From NCBI GenBank assembly GCA_016222805.1, contig JACRQG010000008.1, positions 461,253 through 525,252 of the forward strand: DNA of 64,000 bases, in the 5' to 3' direction. Source of the DNA: Verrucomicrobiota bacterium. GTDB taxonomy: Bacteria; Verrucomicrobiota; Verrucomicrobiia; Opitutales; Opitutaceae. Positions 51,078 through 60,081 of this stretch are shown one piece after another; position 1 is the first letter of the stretch, and each line of letters opens with the position of its first letter. Below the pieces are notes generated by a model. The model made no database searches and was not told where the DNA came from. It was given only the letters and a program-made list of their open reading frames with translations. Made by a program: the position numbers and the translations under genes.

Positions 51078-52241
51078 ATGAAAAACGTACGCCTCGGCAT
51101 CGTTGGTTTGGGCAACATCGGCCGGTTTCACACTGGCTACCTGCTTGAGAACAAGATCTCGCGTTGCACGCTGACGGCGGTCAGCGACGCTTTCGCGCCG
51201 AGCCTAGAGGCCTTCAAGAACAAACCCGGCCTCAAGACGTACGCCGACGCGGACGAGATGATCCGCTCGGGAGAGATCGACGCCATCGTCATCGCCACGC
51301 CCCACTTTCTGCACACCACGCTCGGCATCGCCGCCCTCAAGGCCGGGCTGCACGTGATGGTCGAGAAACCGATCTCCGCGCACAAGGCCGACGCCGAACG
51401 GCTCATCGCCTGTGCGACCGAGCGGCCCAAGCAGGTCTTCGCGGGCATGTTCCAGATGCGGGTCGAACCCCGCTACCAGAAGATCCGGAAGCTCATCCTG
51501 AGCGGCGAGTTGGGTGAGCTCGTGCGGGTGAATTGGATCATCACCGACTGGTTCCGCACCGAAGCCTACTATGCGAGCGGCGGCTGGCGCGCGACCTGGA
51601 AGGGCGAAGGCGGAGGCGTCCTGCTCAACCAGTGCCTGCACCAACTCGACATGCTGCAATGGCTGTGCGGCATGCCCGCCAGCGTGCGCGGCTTCTGCCA
51701 GCTCGGGCGTTTCCACAACATCGAGGTCGAGGACAACATCACCACCTACCTCGAATGGAAGAACGGCGCGACCGGCGTCTTCATCTCCTCGACCGGTGAA
51801 GCTCCCGGAACCAACCGCTTCGAACTGTGCGGCACGCGCGGCAAGCTTGTGCTTGAAAACAACAAGCTCAGCTTCACCCGGAACGACGCGGACATGATCG
51901 AGTTCAGCAAGTCCTCAAAGAGCGGCTTCGCAAAACCCGAGGTCTGGAACGTCGAGATTCCCATCGAAAACGCCGGCAATCCCCATGGCACGCTGATGCA
52001 GAACTTCGTCGACGCCATCCTGGACGGCACGCCGCTGATCGCGCCCGGCGCCGAAGGCATGGGATCGGTGGAACTGGCCAATGTGCTGCTCTACTCCTCG
52101 CTGATCAACCAAAGCATCCAGCTCCCGATGGACAGCGCAGCCTGGGAGAAGAAGTTGAACCAGCTCATCGCCGAATCGAAGCACGAGAAGAAGGTCGTGC
52201 AGACGGTGGCGGAGGACTTCACCAAGTCGTTCCGTCGGTAG
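51078..52241 (+). CDS. Gfo/Idh/MocA-family oxidoreductase (cytoplasmic)
   Basis: 387 residues with no signal peptide. The Rossmann domain starts VRLGIVGLGNIGRFHTGYL (GxGxxG), with IDAIVIATPHFLH and HVMVEKPIS carrying the conserved EKP Lys. The C-terminal substrate domain has GGGVLLNQCLHQLDMLQWLCG, including the conserved His, and VEDNITTYLEWKNGATGVF. Such enzymes oxidise or isomerise sugars and inositols with NAD(P). It stands after a strong terminator, so it has its own promoter. The substrate is unknown. Confidence 0.92.
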   Translation: MKNVRLGIVGLGNIGRFHTGYLLENKISRCTLTAVSDAFAPSLEAFKNKPGLKTYADADEMIRSGEIDAIVIATPHFLHTTLGIAALKAGLHVMVEKPISAHKADAERLIACATERPKQVFAGMFQMRVEPRYQKIRKLILSGELGELVRVNWIITDWFRTEAYYASGGWRATWKGEGGGVLLNQCLHQLDMLQWLCGMPASVRGFCQLGRFHNIEVEDNITTYLEWKNGATGVFISSTGEAPGTNRFELCGTRGKLVLENNKLSFTRNDADMIEFSKSSKSGFAKPEVWNVEIPIENAGNPHGTLMQNFVDAILDGTPLIAPGAEGMGSVELANVLLYSSLINQSIQLPMDSAAWEKKLNQLIAESKHEKKVVQTVAEDFTKSFRR

Positions 52242-52266
52242 GCGGGAAACCGGCCGCGCCAGAGGA

Positions 52267-52515
52267 TCAGGCCTTGGAGGCGGGGCGCCCCCACCCGGCG
52301 TGGTTGTCGGGCGCCTTGGGCTCGAAGAGTCGATCCGGCCGCGGCCTGATGGCGACGAGCAGGTACGGCAACCAGACTAAGCCAAGGGCGATGCTCTTCC
52401 ACACCACCGCCCGATGCGTGGACTCGTTGCCGGGGTCCCCTTCCTCAACGAGGTAATTCAACGCCCCGACGCCCACGCCGGGGAGGAGGTAGAGGAGGAT
52501 CGCGGTCAGAATCAT
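52267..52515 (-). CDS. Small two-helix membrane protein
   Basis: 82 residues from the ATG at 52515. Two hydrophobic segments (TAILLYLLPGVGVGALNYL, about 3-22, and SIALGLVWLPYLLVAI, about 41-56) flank a short charged loop (EEGDPGNESTHR). It lies between the two oxidoreductase genes on the opposite strand. Upstream open frame beyond the ATG overlaps the next gene and is discounted. No family recognised. Confidence 0.5.
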   Translation of the reverse strand: MILTAILLYLLPGVGVGALNYLVEEGDPGNESTHRAVVWKSIALGLVWLPYLLVAIRPRPDRLFEPKAPDNHAGWGRPASKA

Positions 52516-52690
52516 GGTCCGCGATCCCCTGATCGGATCACGACACCTCCTTCTGAAGAGGAATCGCAACTGGCGGGCAGGCCGGCCCTGACTTTCCTTG
52601 CCCCGGTTTTCCCGCTGCGCACACTCGGCGGCGCCCGGACGCCGTTGCCCGGGACCCGGCTGCCGGCCGGGCACAGATATTATCCTCCCC

Positions 52691-54100
52691 ATGAGATCGA
52701 CCTCATCCCCTGCGCGCTCGCGGCGCGAATTCCTGAAAAACACGGGGCAATTTGCCACGGTGTCCGCCCTCGCGGGTGTTGCCCTGCCCCACGTGCATGC
52801 CGCCGGCAGCGATCTGATCCAGGTCGCGCTGATTGGGTGTGGCGGACGGGGAACCGGGGCCGCCGGCCAGGCGCTTTCGACGACCAGCGGGCCCATCAAG
52901 CTCGTGGCCATGGCCGACGTTTTCCCGGCCAAGCTGAAGGCTTCGCTCGAGCGGCTCACCAAGCAGTACCCGCAGCGGGCGGCGCAGATCGAGGTGCCGC
53001 CGGAACGGCAGTTCATCGGCTTTGACGCCGGCGAGAAGGCGATGGAGTGCCTGAAACCGGGAGACGTGGCGATCCTGGCGACGCCGCCGGCGTTCCGCTG
53101 GCCGATGTTCCAACGCGCCATCGCCAAAGGTCTCCACGTCTTCATGGAGAAGCCGGTTTCCGTGGACGGCCCGACTACCCGGCGGATGATCGCACTCGGG
53201 GAACAGGCCACCGCCAAGAACCTCAAGGTGGGCGTCGGCCTGATGGTCCGCCACTGCGAAGGCCGGAAGGAGCTGTACCAGCGCATCCGCGACGGACAGA
53301 TCGGCGAGATTGTCTCGATGCGCGCCTACCGGATGGGGTCCGGCGGCGGCACGGCCCCGCCGAAGCCGGCGGACGTCTCGGAACTGATGTATCAGATTTC
53401 CAAGTTCCATGCGTTCCTTTGGCTGAGCGGGGGCGTGTTCTCAGACTACTACATCCACCAGATCGACGAGTGCTCCTGGATGAAGGACGCCTGGCCGGTC
53501 GAGGCGATGGCGATCGGGGGGCGGCACTACCGGGGCGACTCGCTCGATCAGAACTTCGACACGTATTCGGTCCAGTACACCTACCCCGACGGCACCAAGC
53601 TCTTCTACGAAGGCCGCAACATGCCCGGCGTGCACAACGAGTTCGCCAGCTACGCGCACGGCTCGAAAGGGTCCGCCGTGATCACGACCCGGTCGCATCA
53701 TCCCGGCCAGGTGCGGATTTACCGCGGGCACAATGTCCCGCGGATCCTCACGCCCAAAGACAAGATCGACCTCGCGGATCCCAATCTGCAGTGGGCCTTC
53801 CCCCAGCCGGAAAAGAACCCGCAGCAACTGGAGTGGGACAACCTCATCGCCGCGATCCGCCAGGACCGACCCTACAACGAGGTCCGCCGCGGCGCCGAGG
53901 CGAGCCTGGTTGCCTGCATGGGACGGATGGCGGCCCACACGGGGCAGATCATCACCTTCGACCAGATGCTGAACCACGACCACGAGTTCGCGCCAGACGT
54001 GGACAAGCTGACGATGGACAGCCCGTCTCCGTTGCCCCTGGGTGCCGACGGTCGCTATCCGGTACCCCGGCCGGGCATCGAAACCAAGCGGGAGTACTGA
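52691..54100 (+). CDS. Tat-exported Gfo/Idh/MocA-family oxidoreductase
   Basis: 469 residues from the ATG at 52691. The twin-arginine signal (ARSRREFLKNTGQFATV) precedes a Rossmann domain (VALIGCGGRGTGAAGQAL), VAILATPPAFRW and HVFMEKPVSVDGPT with the EKP Lys. The C-terminal domain includes FSDYYIHQIDECSWMKDAWP with its His-x-x-Asp. Export of such enzymes with pre-bound nicotinamide cofactor is a known verrucomicrobial/planctomycetal trait. The partner is perhaps the secreted barrel protein that follows ~215 bases downstream. The substrate is unknown. Confidence 0.92.
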   Translation: MRSTSSPARSRREFLKNTGQFATVSALAGVALPHVHAAGSDLIQVALIGCGGRGTGAAGQALSTTSGPIKLVAMADVFPAKLKASLERLTKQYPQRAAQIEVPPERQFIGFDAGEKAMECLKPGDVAILATPPAFRWPMFQRAIAKGLHVFMEKPVSVDGPTTRRMIALGEQATAKNLKVGVGLMVRHCEGRKELYQRIRDGQIGEIVSMRAYRMGSGGGTAPPKPADVSELMYQISKFHAFLWLSGGVFSDYYIHQIDECSWMKDAWPVEAMAIGGRHYRGDSLDQNFDTYSVQYTYPDGTKLFYEGRNMPGVHNEFASYAHGSKGSAVITTRSHHPGQVRIYRGHNVPRILTPKDKIDLADPNLQWAFPQPEKNPQQLEWDNLIAAIRQDRPYNEVRRGAEASLVACMGRMAAHTGQIITFDQMLNHDHEFAPDVDKLTMDSPSPLPLGADGRYPVPRPGIETKREY

Positions 54101-54316
54101 GCCGCTTGATTGCCGGTACGGAGTGCCGCGCCGACGTCGATCGCCGGACGGGATTCCGTACCGGCGGCGCGGCCCGGCCCGGGAGTCAAACCCGCCCCTC
54201 ACCGATTCGCCTTGCTCATCCGCGACAGCTGGCACGACCGCATGAGATCGGCTGAGCGCAACCCGGCCACCGGAAGCAGTCGTCGTCCGCCCGGAAGACT
54301 TCCGTCCGCCAGGGTG

Positions 54317-56593
54317 ATGCCGGCAGGGATGCGCGGGTTTCTTTTCGCCGTCGCGGCGAGTGCGCTCGCTGTGGGCGCGGAGATCGGAGTTCGTTTCACG
54401 GACGGACCGGATCTGAACCTGGGATTCGACGCGGTCGCTCCCACGGGACTCCCGGCAGGATGGCGACCCCGCAGCATCGGTGCCGAAGCGGAGTATGGCG
54501 TCGACACCACCATCGTGCGCGACGGCCGGTACAGCGCGCGCATCAATGCGCGGGAGGACACCCGTTCCTATTTCTGCAGCGGGCTCATCCCGGTGACCCC
54601 GGGTGAACGGATCCGCGCGTCTGCCTGGGTGCGCACTGCCGAGGTTCCGGCGGGAAAGGGTACGGTCATCCTGATTGCCGACTTCCTCGTGGCCGATCAT
54701 GCCCCGGTGGGAGGTCCGACGAAGGTAGCCGTGGCCAGCCAGACGGGCGATTGGGAGCAGATCCAGGGAACCGTCACCGTCCCGCCCCGGGCCAACTTCC
54801 TGCAGGTGCGCTGCGGGTTCAGCTATTCCCGAGGGATCTGCTGGTGGGACGACCTCCGTCTCGAAGCCGAACAGGGCCTCACGGCCCGCGTGCTCCTCCG
54901 CGACGGAAGGCTCGTGCCCGACCGCACCGGGGTGCCGGTCGAGATCATCAACCGTCGCGGACTGCGGGATTCCGTGACCGTGCGCCTTGCCCACGGTCGC
55001 GAGGTCGCTGCGATGACCGTCGCCTTGTCGGGCGCGTTTCGCCAGCGGCTCCAACTCCCGCTGAGCGGCCTTTCCCCGGGTCGGCAGAAGCTCTCCCTGG
55101 AGATCCGAGACTCCGCGTCACTTCCAGTCTGGACCACCGGTGAGCAGACGTTGTTGGTGCCGCCAGGACTCACGCTCGCTCCGCTGATCCCCACGCACTG
55201 GGTCGCCGAGGATGGCCCGCCGCGATTCGAAGCCGAAGTTTGGCCGGCGCTTTCCACCGCCGGGCCCGCGGCGCGCCTGGTCCTGCGTGTCCTGGATTCC
55301 AGCGGAAGGGAACTGGCCGTCTCGCGGCAGACCTTTCCTCCCCCGGGAGGAACCGACCCCGCTCGTTTCGCGGTGCAGATGCCAGGAGCAGATCCGGGCG
55401 ACTACCGGGTAGTCCTTTCAACCGAAGGGATCGCCGGAGAGACACCGACCGTGGAGCAACCCTGGAGCGTCGTTACCCGCGGGCAGGCGCGGACGATTTT
55501 GCGCAGCGACGGGTTCCCGGAGGTGGGAGGCCGGCCGGTGTTTCCGCTGGGCATGTTCAACAACACCGCGCGACTCGAGGAATCCGCGGCGGCGGGTTTC
55601 AACCTCGTGCACATGTACAACGCCGCGCGGGTTGAGGCCGGCAGCCGACCGGATGACCAGCGCTTGAAGAACGAACTCGACCGCGCGGCCCGTCTTGGCC
55701 TGCGCGTCCTGCTGCTCGTGCCGATGGAGTTTGCCGCCGCGGGCCAGTGGGATGCCTTTACCCGGCGAATCCGCATGTTTCGCAACCACCCGGCGCTGCT
55801 CGCCTGGGACGAGGAAGAGGGTCTCGCGCGGGGCGACCTGAAGCGGGAAGACCTCCGCAGGATCCGCCGCATCCTGCAGGAAGAGGATCCTCATCATCCC
55901 TTCATGGTGGGTGATGCCAGGGACGTGATCGGCAGGATCACCGATCGCAGCCGCCTGTTTCCCGAGGAGGAAATGGACCTGGGCATGTGGTGGTGGTATC
56001 CGTTTCCCTTGAAGTCACGGGCCGCGGATGCCCTCGAAGGCATCGAGGCAGCCGGGCCGGTGTTGGAGGCTCCGACGTTTTTGACCCAGCGCGCCACGCG
56101 CAAGCCGGTCTGGGTGGGAATCCAGGCCTACCGCAAACCGGGCGCAACCGAACGCTATCCGACACCGACCGAATACCGCGCGCAGGCTTACCTGGCCCTG
56201 ATCAGCGGGGCGCAAGGACTGATGTGGTATGGAGGTTCCGTCACGGGCGGACTCTTCCTCAATCCCCGGGACGGACATTGGGAGGAGTTGCGAATGCTCG
56301 TGCGCGAATTGTACGGGCTTGAACCGCTGCTCCTCGCGCCGGCCGCCCCACCCCCGGTCGCGGAGCCCGCTACCCTGACGATTTCGGCCGGAATGCGACG
56401 CGCCGCGGGGCGGGGTCTGCTCATGGTCGTCAACCGCGGCCCACAACCCTGGCAGGGCCAGATCCGCTCGCCCGCCCTGCCGGATGGCACCGTGACCCCG
56501 CTGGTCGGGGGCGCGCCCTTCAAGGCCAAGTCTGGAGCCGTTTCCCTGAGCCTGGGCGCCTACGAAACCTGCGTCCTGACCTGGCACGACTAA
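54317..56593 (+). CDS. Large secreted glycoside-hydrolase-like protein with N-terminal carbohydrate-binding-like domain
   Basis: About 758 residues from the ATG at 54317 (54329 is the alternative), giving a signal peptide (RGFLFAVAASALAVGAE). The first ~160 residues look like a CBM4/9-type sandwich: NLGFDAVAPTGLPAGW, YGVDTTIVRDGRYSARI, ITPGERIRASAWVRT-like, and ICWWDDLRLEAE. Two beta-rich Ig-like segments follow, then a TIM-barrel-like domain (about 395-670): FPLGMFNNTARLEESAAAGF, GLRVLLLVPMEFAA, LLAWDEEEGL and RKPVWVGIQAYR. D-E-E in AWDEEE is a plausible acid/base region. A C-terminal beta domain ends the protein. No family number can be fixed. Confidence 0.7.
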   Translation: MPAGMRGFLFAVAASALAVGAEIGVRFTDGPDLNLGFDAVAPTGLPAGWRPRSIGAEAEYGVDTTIVRDGRYSARINAREDTRSYFCSGLIPVTPGERIRASAWVRTAEVPAGKGTVILIADFLVADHAPVGGPTKVAVASQTGDWEQIQGTVTVPPRANFLQVRCGFSYSRGICWWDDLRLEAEQGLTARVLLRDGRLVPDRTGVPVEIINRRGLRDSVTVRLAHGREVAAMTVALSGAFRQRLQLPLSGLSPGRQKLSLEIRDSASLPVWTTGEQTLLVPPGLTLAPLIPTHWVAEDGPPRFEAEVWPALSTAGPAARLVLRVLDSSGRELAVSRQTFPPPGGTDPARFAVQMPGADPGDYRVVLSTEGIAGETPTVEQPWSVVTRGQARTILRSDGFPEVGGRPVFPLGMFNNTARLEESAAAGFNLVHMYNAARVEAGSRPDDQRLKNELDRAARLGLRVLLLVPMEFAAAGQWDAFTRRIRMFRNHPALLAWDEEEGLARGDLKREDLRRIRRILQEEDPHHPFMVGDARDVIGRITDRSRLFPEEEMDLGMWWWYPFPLKSRAADALEGIEAAGPVLEAPTFLTQRATRKPVWVGIQAYRKPGATERYPTPTEYRAQAYLALISGAQGLMWYGGSVTGGLFLNPRDGHWEELRMLVRELYGLEPLLLAPAAPPPVAEPATLTISAGMRRAAGRGLLMVVNRGPQPWQGQIRSPALPDGTVTPLVGGAPFKAKSGAVSLSLGAYETCVLTWHD

Positions 56594-56804
56594 GGCCGCA
56601 ATCGGCGGGTGCAGCGCCGTTCCGCGGCGTTGAGCGTCGAAATTTCCCGACTGGGACGACCCACTGCGCGTCGGATTTTCCCACAGCGGCGGCGGCGAAA
56701 GAAACAACCCGCGATGCCATCGCAACTTGGTGCGGTCGGACCGCTGGCCCGCGACGTGCGTAAGGGGTGCAACGTAACAACCCTCCCAACTGGAGAACCA
56801 TCCC

Positions 56805-57278
56805 ATGAGACTCGTTCGTTATTCCTATCCTGCCTTCCGTTCACTGGCGCCGTCGTTCGGCGGCTTCCCCCGTTCGCCGTGGTCCGGACTCGAGTCGGAA
56901 ATCGACCGGCTCTTCGAGTCCACGCTGAGCGGCTTCTCCACCCCGTCGCGCTTCGCCGTCGACCTCTACGAGGACAAGGCCAACACCTACGTCCGCGCCG
57001 AGCTGCCGGGCCTTAGCCGCGACGAGATCAACGTCGAGATGACCGACGGCTACCTCACGATCACGGCGGCGCACCAGGCGCAGGCCAAGGCCGGCAAGGC
57101 CACGGGCAAGCCCGAAGCCGCGCCGGAGGAGTCGTTCTCGTTCAGCCGCGCCATCAGCATCGCGGAGGACGTGCAGACCGACAAGGTCACCGCCTCCTAC
57201 GAGAACGGAGTCCTGACCGTGACGCTGCCCAAGCGCGAGAGCGCGCAGCCGAAGAAGATCGCCGTGACGGTGAAGTAA
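56805..57278 (+). CDS. Hsp20/alpha-crystallin-family small heat-shock protein (first of two)
   Basis: 157 residues; GGAG lies nine bases before the ATG. The alpha-crystallin domain (about 48-150) has FAVDLYEDKANTYVRAELPG, INVEMTDGYLTI and the C-terminal A.YENGVLTVTLPK signature. The N-terminal arm is Ser/Phe/Pro-rich, and the domain contains a Lys/Ala/Glu insertion (AKAGKATGKPEAAPEE). It holds unfolding proteins in the cytoplasm. A second, divergent member follows 48 bases downstream. Confidence 0.93.
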   Translation: MRLVRYSYPAFRSLAPSFGGFPRSPWSGLESEIDRLFESTLSGFSTPSRFAVDLYEDKANTYVRAELPGLSRDEINVEMTDGYLTITAAHQAQAKAGKATGKPEAAPEESFSFSRAISIAEDVQTDKVTASYENGVLTVTLPKRESAQPKKIAVTVK

Positions 57279-57326
57279 ACCGGGGCGAGCCCTCAACCAA
57301 CCGCAACCTTCAAAGCCACCCTTCCC

Positions 57327-57731
57327 ATGTCTCTCATCAACACCCTCATTCCCTCCCTCGCCCGCACGCCCGCCACCGTGGCGGCCGGCCGGCCAGCGGA
57401 CCTCGCCAACTCGGTGAAGCCGGTCTACGAAATCTCGGAGACAACCGATGCCTTCGGTGTGACCGTGCAACTTCCCGGCGTCGCCAAGGAGGACCTCGAA
57501 ATCATGGTCGAGGAGTCTGAGGTGCGCATCGTCGGGCGCCGCAGCTGGAAGCGACCCGAAGGCTGGACCGCCCTGCACCGGGAGACCACCGATGCCCCGT
57601 ACGAGCTGGTGCTCGCCCACGAGAATGCCATCGACACGGAAAAGATCGTCGCCGAGCTGCGCGATGGCGTGCTTCGCGTTTCCCTTCCCAAGCACGAGGC
57701 GATCAAGCCGCGCAAGATCACTGTGAGTTGA
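57327..57731 (+). CDS. Hsp20/alpha-crystallin-family small heat-shock protein (second of two)
   Basis: 134 residues. The alpha-crystallin domain (about 32-132) reads YEISETTDAFGVTVQLPGV, LEIMVEESEVRIVGRR and AELRDGVLRVSLPK. It differs strongly from its neighbour, having a short N-terminal arm and no Lys-rich insertion, so the pair is old or was assembled rather than freshly duplicated. They may form mixed oligomers. A strong terminator follows. Confidence 0.92.
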   Translation: MSLINTLIPSLARTPATVAAGRPADLANSVKPVYEISETTDAFGVTVQLPGVAKEDLEIMVEESEVRIVGRRSWKRPEGWTALHRETTDAPYELVLAHENAIDTEKIVAELRDGVLRVSLPKHEAIKPRKITVS

Positions 57732-57741
57732 TCTCCTTCGC

Positions 57742-57770
57742 CCGGCCCGCCGTTTGAACCAGCGGGCCGG
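57742..57770 (+). other. 9-bp stem-loop after the Hsp20 pair
   Basis: CCGGCCCGC (57742-57750) and GCGGGCCGG (57762-57770) pair perfectly around an 11-base loop. It lies just downstream of the second hsp20 stop and just before the terminator hairpin, so it may protect the mRNA end. Confidence 0.5.
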
Positions 57771-57780
57771 CGCCGCAACC

Positions 57781-57816
57781 GCCGGGCGGTGCTTCCGCAC
57801 CCCCGGCGTTTTCTTT
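57781..57816 (+). terminator. Rho-independent terminator of the Hsp20 unit
   Basis: GCCGGG-C-GGTGC-TTCC-GCACC-C-CCCGGC (57781-57807) is a stem with one internal mismatch and a stable TTCC loop, followed by GTTTTCTTT. Confidence 0.85.
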
Positions 57817-57906
57817 GGCCGAAATTGGGATGGCTGAGGGGGCACGCGCTCACGCAGATTTGCCGTTGACGCCAGCTGGACCCCGAAATGCAGTGCGGCC
57901 CCACCC

Positions 57907-58671
57907 ATGCTGTTCGCCGCTGCCCTTGTGACTGAACCCCAGACTGCCTGGCAGTGGTTTGTCGCAATCTTCAACATCGTCTGGATCGACATCGTCCTGG
58001 CGGGCGACAATGCGGTGGTGATTGCGCTGGCAGTGCGCAACCTGCCCCCGCGACAGCGGATGCTCGGCATCGTGCTCGGGGCCGGCGCCGCGGTCCTGCT
58101 GCGGGTGGGCCTGACGTTCGTGGCGACGCAGTTGCTGACGGTGCGTTTCGTGCAACTGGTCGGAGGTGCCCTCATTCTCTGGATCGCGATCAAGCTCCTG
58201 AAACAGAACGAAAGCGCGGCGGACGAGGGAGGAAACGGCGCCGCCGGCCTCTGGCAGGCGGTGTGGATGATCCTGGTGGCGGATGTGACGATGTCGCTCG
58301 ACAACGTCCTCGCGGTGGCGGGAGCCGCGCGCGGGCATTTCGGGCTGCTGATGTTCGGGCTCGCCCTCAGCATTCCGCTCGTAGTGTTCGCCAGCAATCT
58401 CATCTCGAAACTGATGGCGAAGTACCAGATCGTGGTCTTCGTCGGCGCGGCTATCCTCGGCAAGGTGGGGGGCGAGATGATGCTCACGGACAAGGTGGTA
58501 TCCTCCTGGCTGCTGCCGTGGTGGGGAGAAGTGACCCGGGCAACCGATGCCTCGCAGGCCTATGTGTACCTGGGCTGGTCCGTCGAAGCCCTGCTGTGCG
58601 CGGGCATCTTCCTCCTGGGCTGGCTGCGCCGGAAGCGCCCGGAAGCGCCGGAGGAAGCCCGTTCCGCATGA
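57907..58671 (+). CDS. TerC-family integral membrane protein (probable metal exporter)
   Basis: 254 residues, about seven membrane helices. The two TerC repeats each carry an acidic-Asn motif: VWIDIVLAGDNAVVIALAV near residue 30 and VADVTMSLDNVLAVAGAA near 130. These D-N pairs line the transport path in the family, several members of which export manganese or calcium. I looked upstream (57817-57906) for a yybP-ykoY manganese riboswitch and do not see one. The MscS gene follows 63 bases downstream on the same strand. Confidence 0.92.
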   Translation: MLFAAALVTEPQTAWQWFVAIFNIVWIDIVLAGDNAVVIALAVRNLPPRQRMLGIVLGAGAAVLLRVGLTFVATQLLTVRFVQLVGGALILWIAIKLLKQNESAADEGGNGAAGLWQAVWMILVADVTMSLDNVLAVAGAARGHFGLLMFGLALSIPLVVFASNLISKLMAKYQIVVFVGAAILGKVGGEMMLTDKVVSSWLLPWWGEVTRATDASQAYVYLGWSVEALLCAGIFLLGWLRRKRPEAPEEARSA

Positions 58672-58734
58672 GGGCGGATCCCCGGTCCTAAGCCTTTGAC
58701 ATGGCAGGGGGCAGGCCTTGAGTCCTCGCCCCTG

Positions 58735-60048
58735 ATGAAAAGCCTCTACCGCCGACTGCTGCTGGTGCTGGTCCTTGCCGGCATGGGATGGCCGAGCCTC
58801 GGCGCGGCCGAGGCGGCCGCCGATGCCGCCCCGGCCAGCGAACCGAGCGAGGAACTCCTGAAGACCGCCGCGGCAGCCGCCACCCTGCTGAAAAACGAGA
58901 AGGAGGCGCCCGATTTCCTCGAGCACGTGGTCGATTCGATCCTGCGGCTGTTCAATGTCAGCACGAGCGGCAACACCGTCACCCACTACGCCATCAGTGC
59001 GCTCCTGTTTGTGGTGGCCCTGCTCGCGCGGCGGATTGTGACCCGCGTCTTCTTCCCGATCCTGCGGAGGCTCGCGGCCAAGACCGAGACGACCCTGGAC
59101 GACAAGCTGTTCCCCGCGCTGGAAGGACCGGCTGCCGCCTTCGTGATGATGGTGGGCCTGTTTTCGTCCCTGCGCGTGCTGAAGCTCTCCTCCGACGCGG
59201 ACTTTTATATCAGCCGCGGCTCGCAGGTGGGTTTTTCCCTGGTGATTTTCTGGGGCCTTTGGCGGGCGCTGGCGGCCCTGCTCGAACATGGCAACGAGGT
59301 GGCGCAGGAGCGCGGACTCGGCATCGCCGCGTTCATGCCGTGGATCCGCAAGTCGCTACTGACGGTCTTCGCGATCCTGGCGGTCCTGCTCACGATCCAG
59401 AGCCTTGGTTTCGATGTGAAGGCCATCCTCGCCGGCCTCGGCATCGGCGGCCTCGCCTTCGCCCTCGCGGCGCAGGATACCATCGCCAACATCTTCGGCG
59501 CGATCGTCGTGGCGGTGGACCAGCCGTTCAAGATCGGCGAGACGGTCCGCATCGGCGCCAATGTCGGGACGATCGAGGACATCGGCCTGCGGTCGACGCG
59601 CATCCGGCTGGTCGACAAGTCGCTGATGGTGATCCCGAACAAGACGGTCGCTTCGGACACGATCACCAACCTCTCCCGGTTCACCCGGCGGAGGTTCGAA
59701 CAGGTGCTGGGCCTCACCTATGCCAGTCGACCGGAACAGCTGCAGGAGTTGATCGAGGCGATCCGAGAAATCGTCCAGGCCCGACCCGAGGTCGATCGCG
59801 ACGGGGTGATGGTGTATTTCCGCGATTTCTCCGCGTCCTCGCTCGACCTGTGGCTGGTTTACGAAGTGCTCGACGCGGACTTCAAGAAGGCGATGAAGGT
59901 GAAACAGGAGGTGAACCTCGCCCTCATGCAGGCGGTGGCGGCGCGCGGCCTGGCCTTCGCCTATCCCACCCAGACGGTGGAACTCACCGGGGCGGCGCTC
60001 GATCGCATCGCGGCCGCGCCGGCCTCCAACCGGGCGGCGCCCCGATAG
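58735..60048 (+). CDS. MscS-family mechanosensitive channel
   Basis: 437 residues from the ATG at 58735. A signal-like N-terminus (about 7-21) and an Ala/Glu-rich helical region (about 25-75) precede four membrane helices near 83-100, 130-150, 162-180 and 204-225. The pore helix TM3 is VKAILAGLGIGGLAFALAAQDTIANIFG, with the MscS AxxGAxGxA-like Gly/Ala packing, and the beta domain follows (VDQPFKIGETVRIGANVGTIEDIGLRSTRIR, VIPNKTVASDTITNLSR). The C-terminal alpha/beta domain is complete. The channel opens on membrane tension to release osmolytes. Confidence 0.93.
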   Translation: MKSLYRRLLLVLVLAGMGWPSLGAAEAAADAAPASEPSEELLKTAAAAATLLKNEKEAPDFLEHVVDSILRLFNVSTSGNTVTHYAISALLFVVALLARRIVTRVFFPILRRLAAKTETTLDDKLFPALEGPAAAFVMMVGLFSSLRVLKLSSDADFYISRGSQVGFSLVIFWGLWRALAALLEHGNEVAQERGLGIAAFMPWIRKSLLTVFAILAVLLTIQSLGFDVKAILAGLGIGGLAFALAAQDTIANIFGAIVVAVDQPFKIGETVRIGANVGTIEDIGLRSTRIRLVDKSLMVIPNKTVASDTITNLSRFTRRRFEQVLGLTYASRPEQLQELIEAIREIVQARPEVDRDGVMVYFRDFSASSLDLWLVYEVLDADFKKAMKVKQEVNLALMQAVAARGLAFAYPTQTVELTGAALDRIAAAPASNRAAPR

Positions 60049-60081
60049 AGCGGCCCGCGCCGTCTCGGGGCCACTTTCGCC

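Noticed and set aside
57732-57906. Possible yybP-ykoY manganese riboswitch before the TerC gene
   Set aside because: The region is taken up by a stem-loop and a rho-independent terminator of the hsp20 unit; the conserved riboswitch core sequence is not present.
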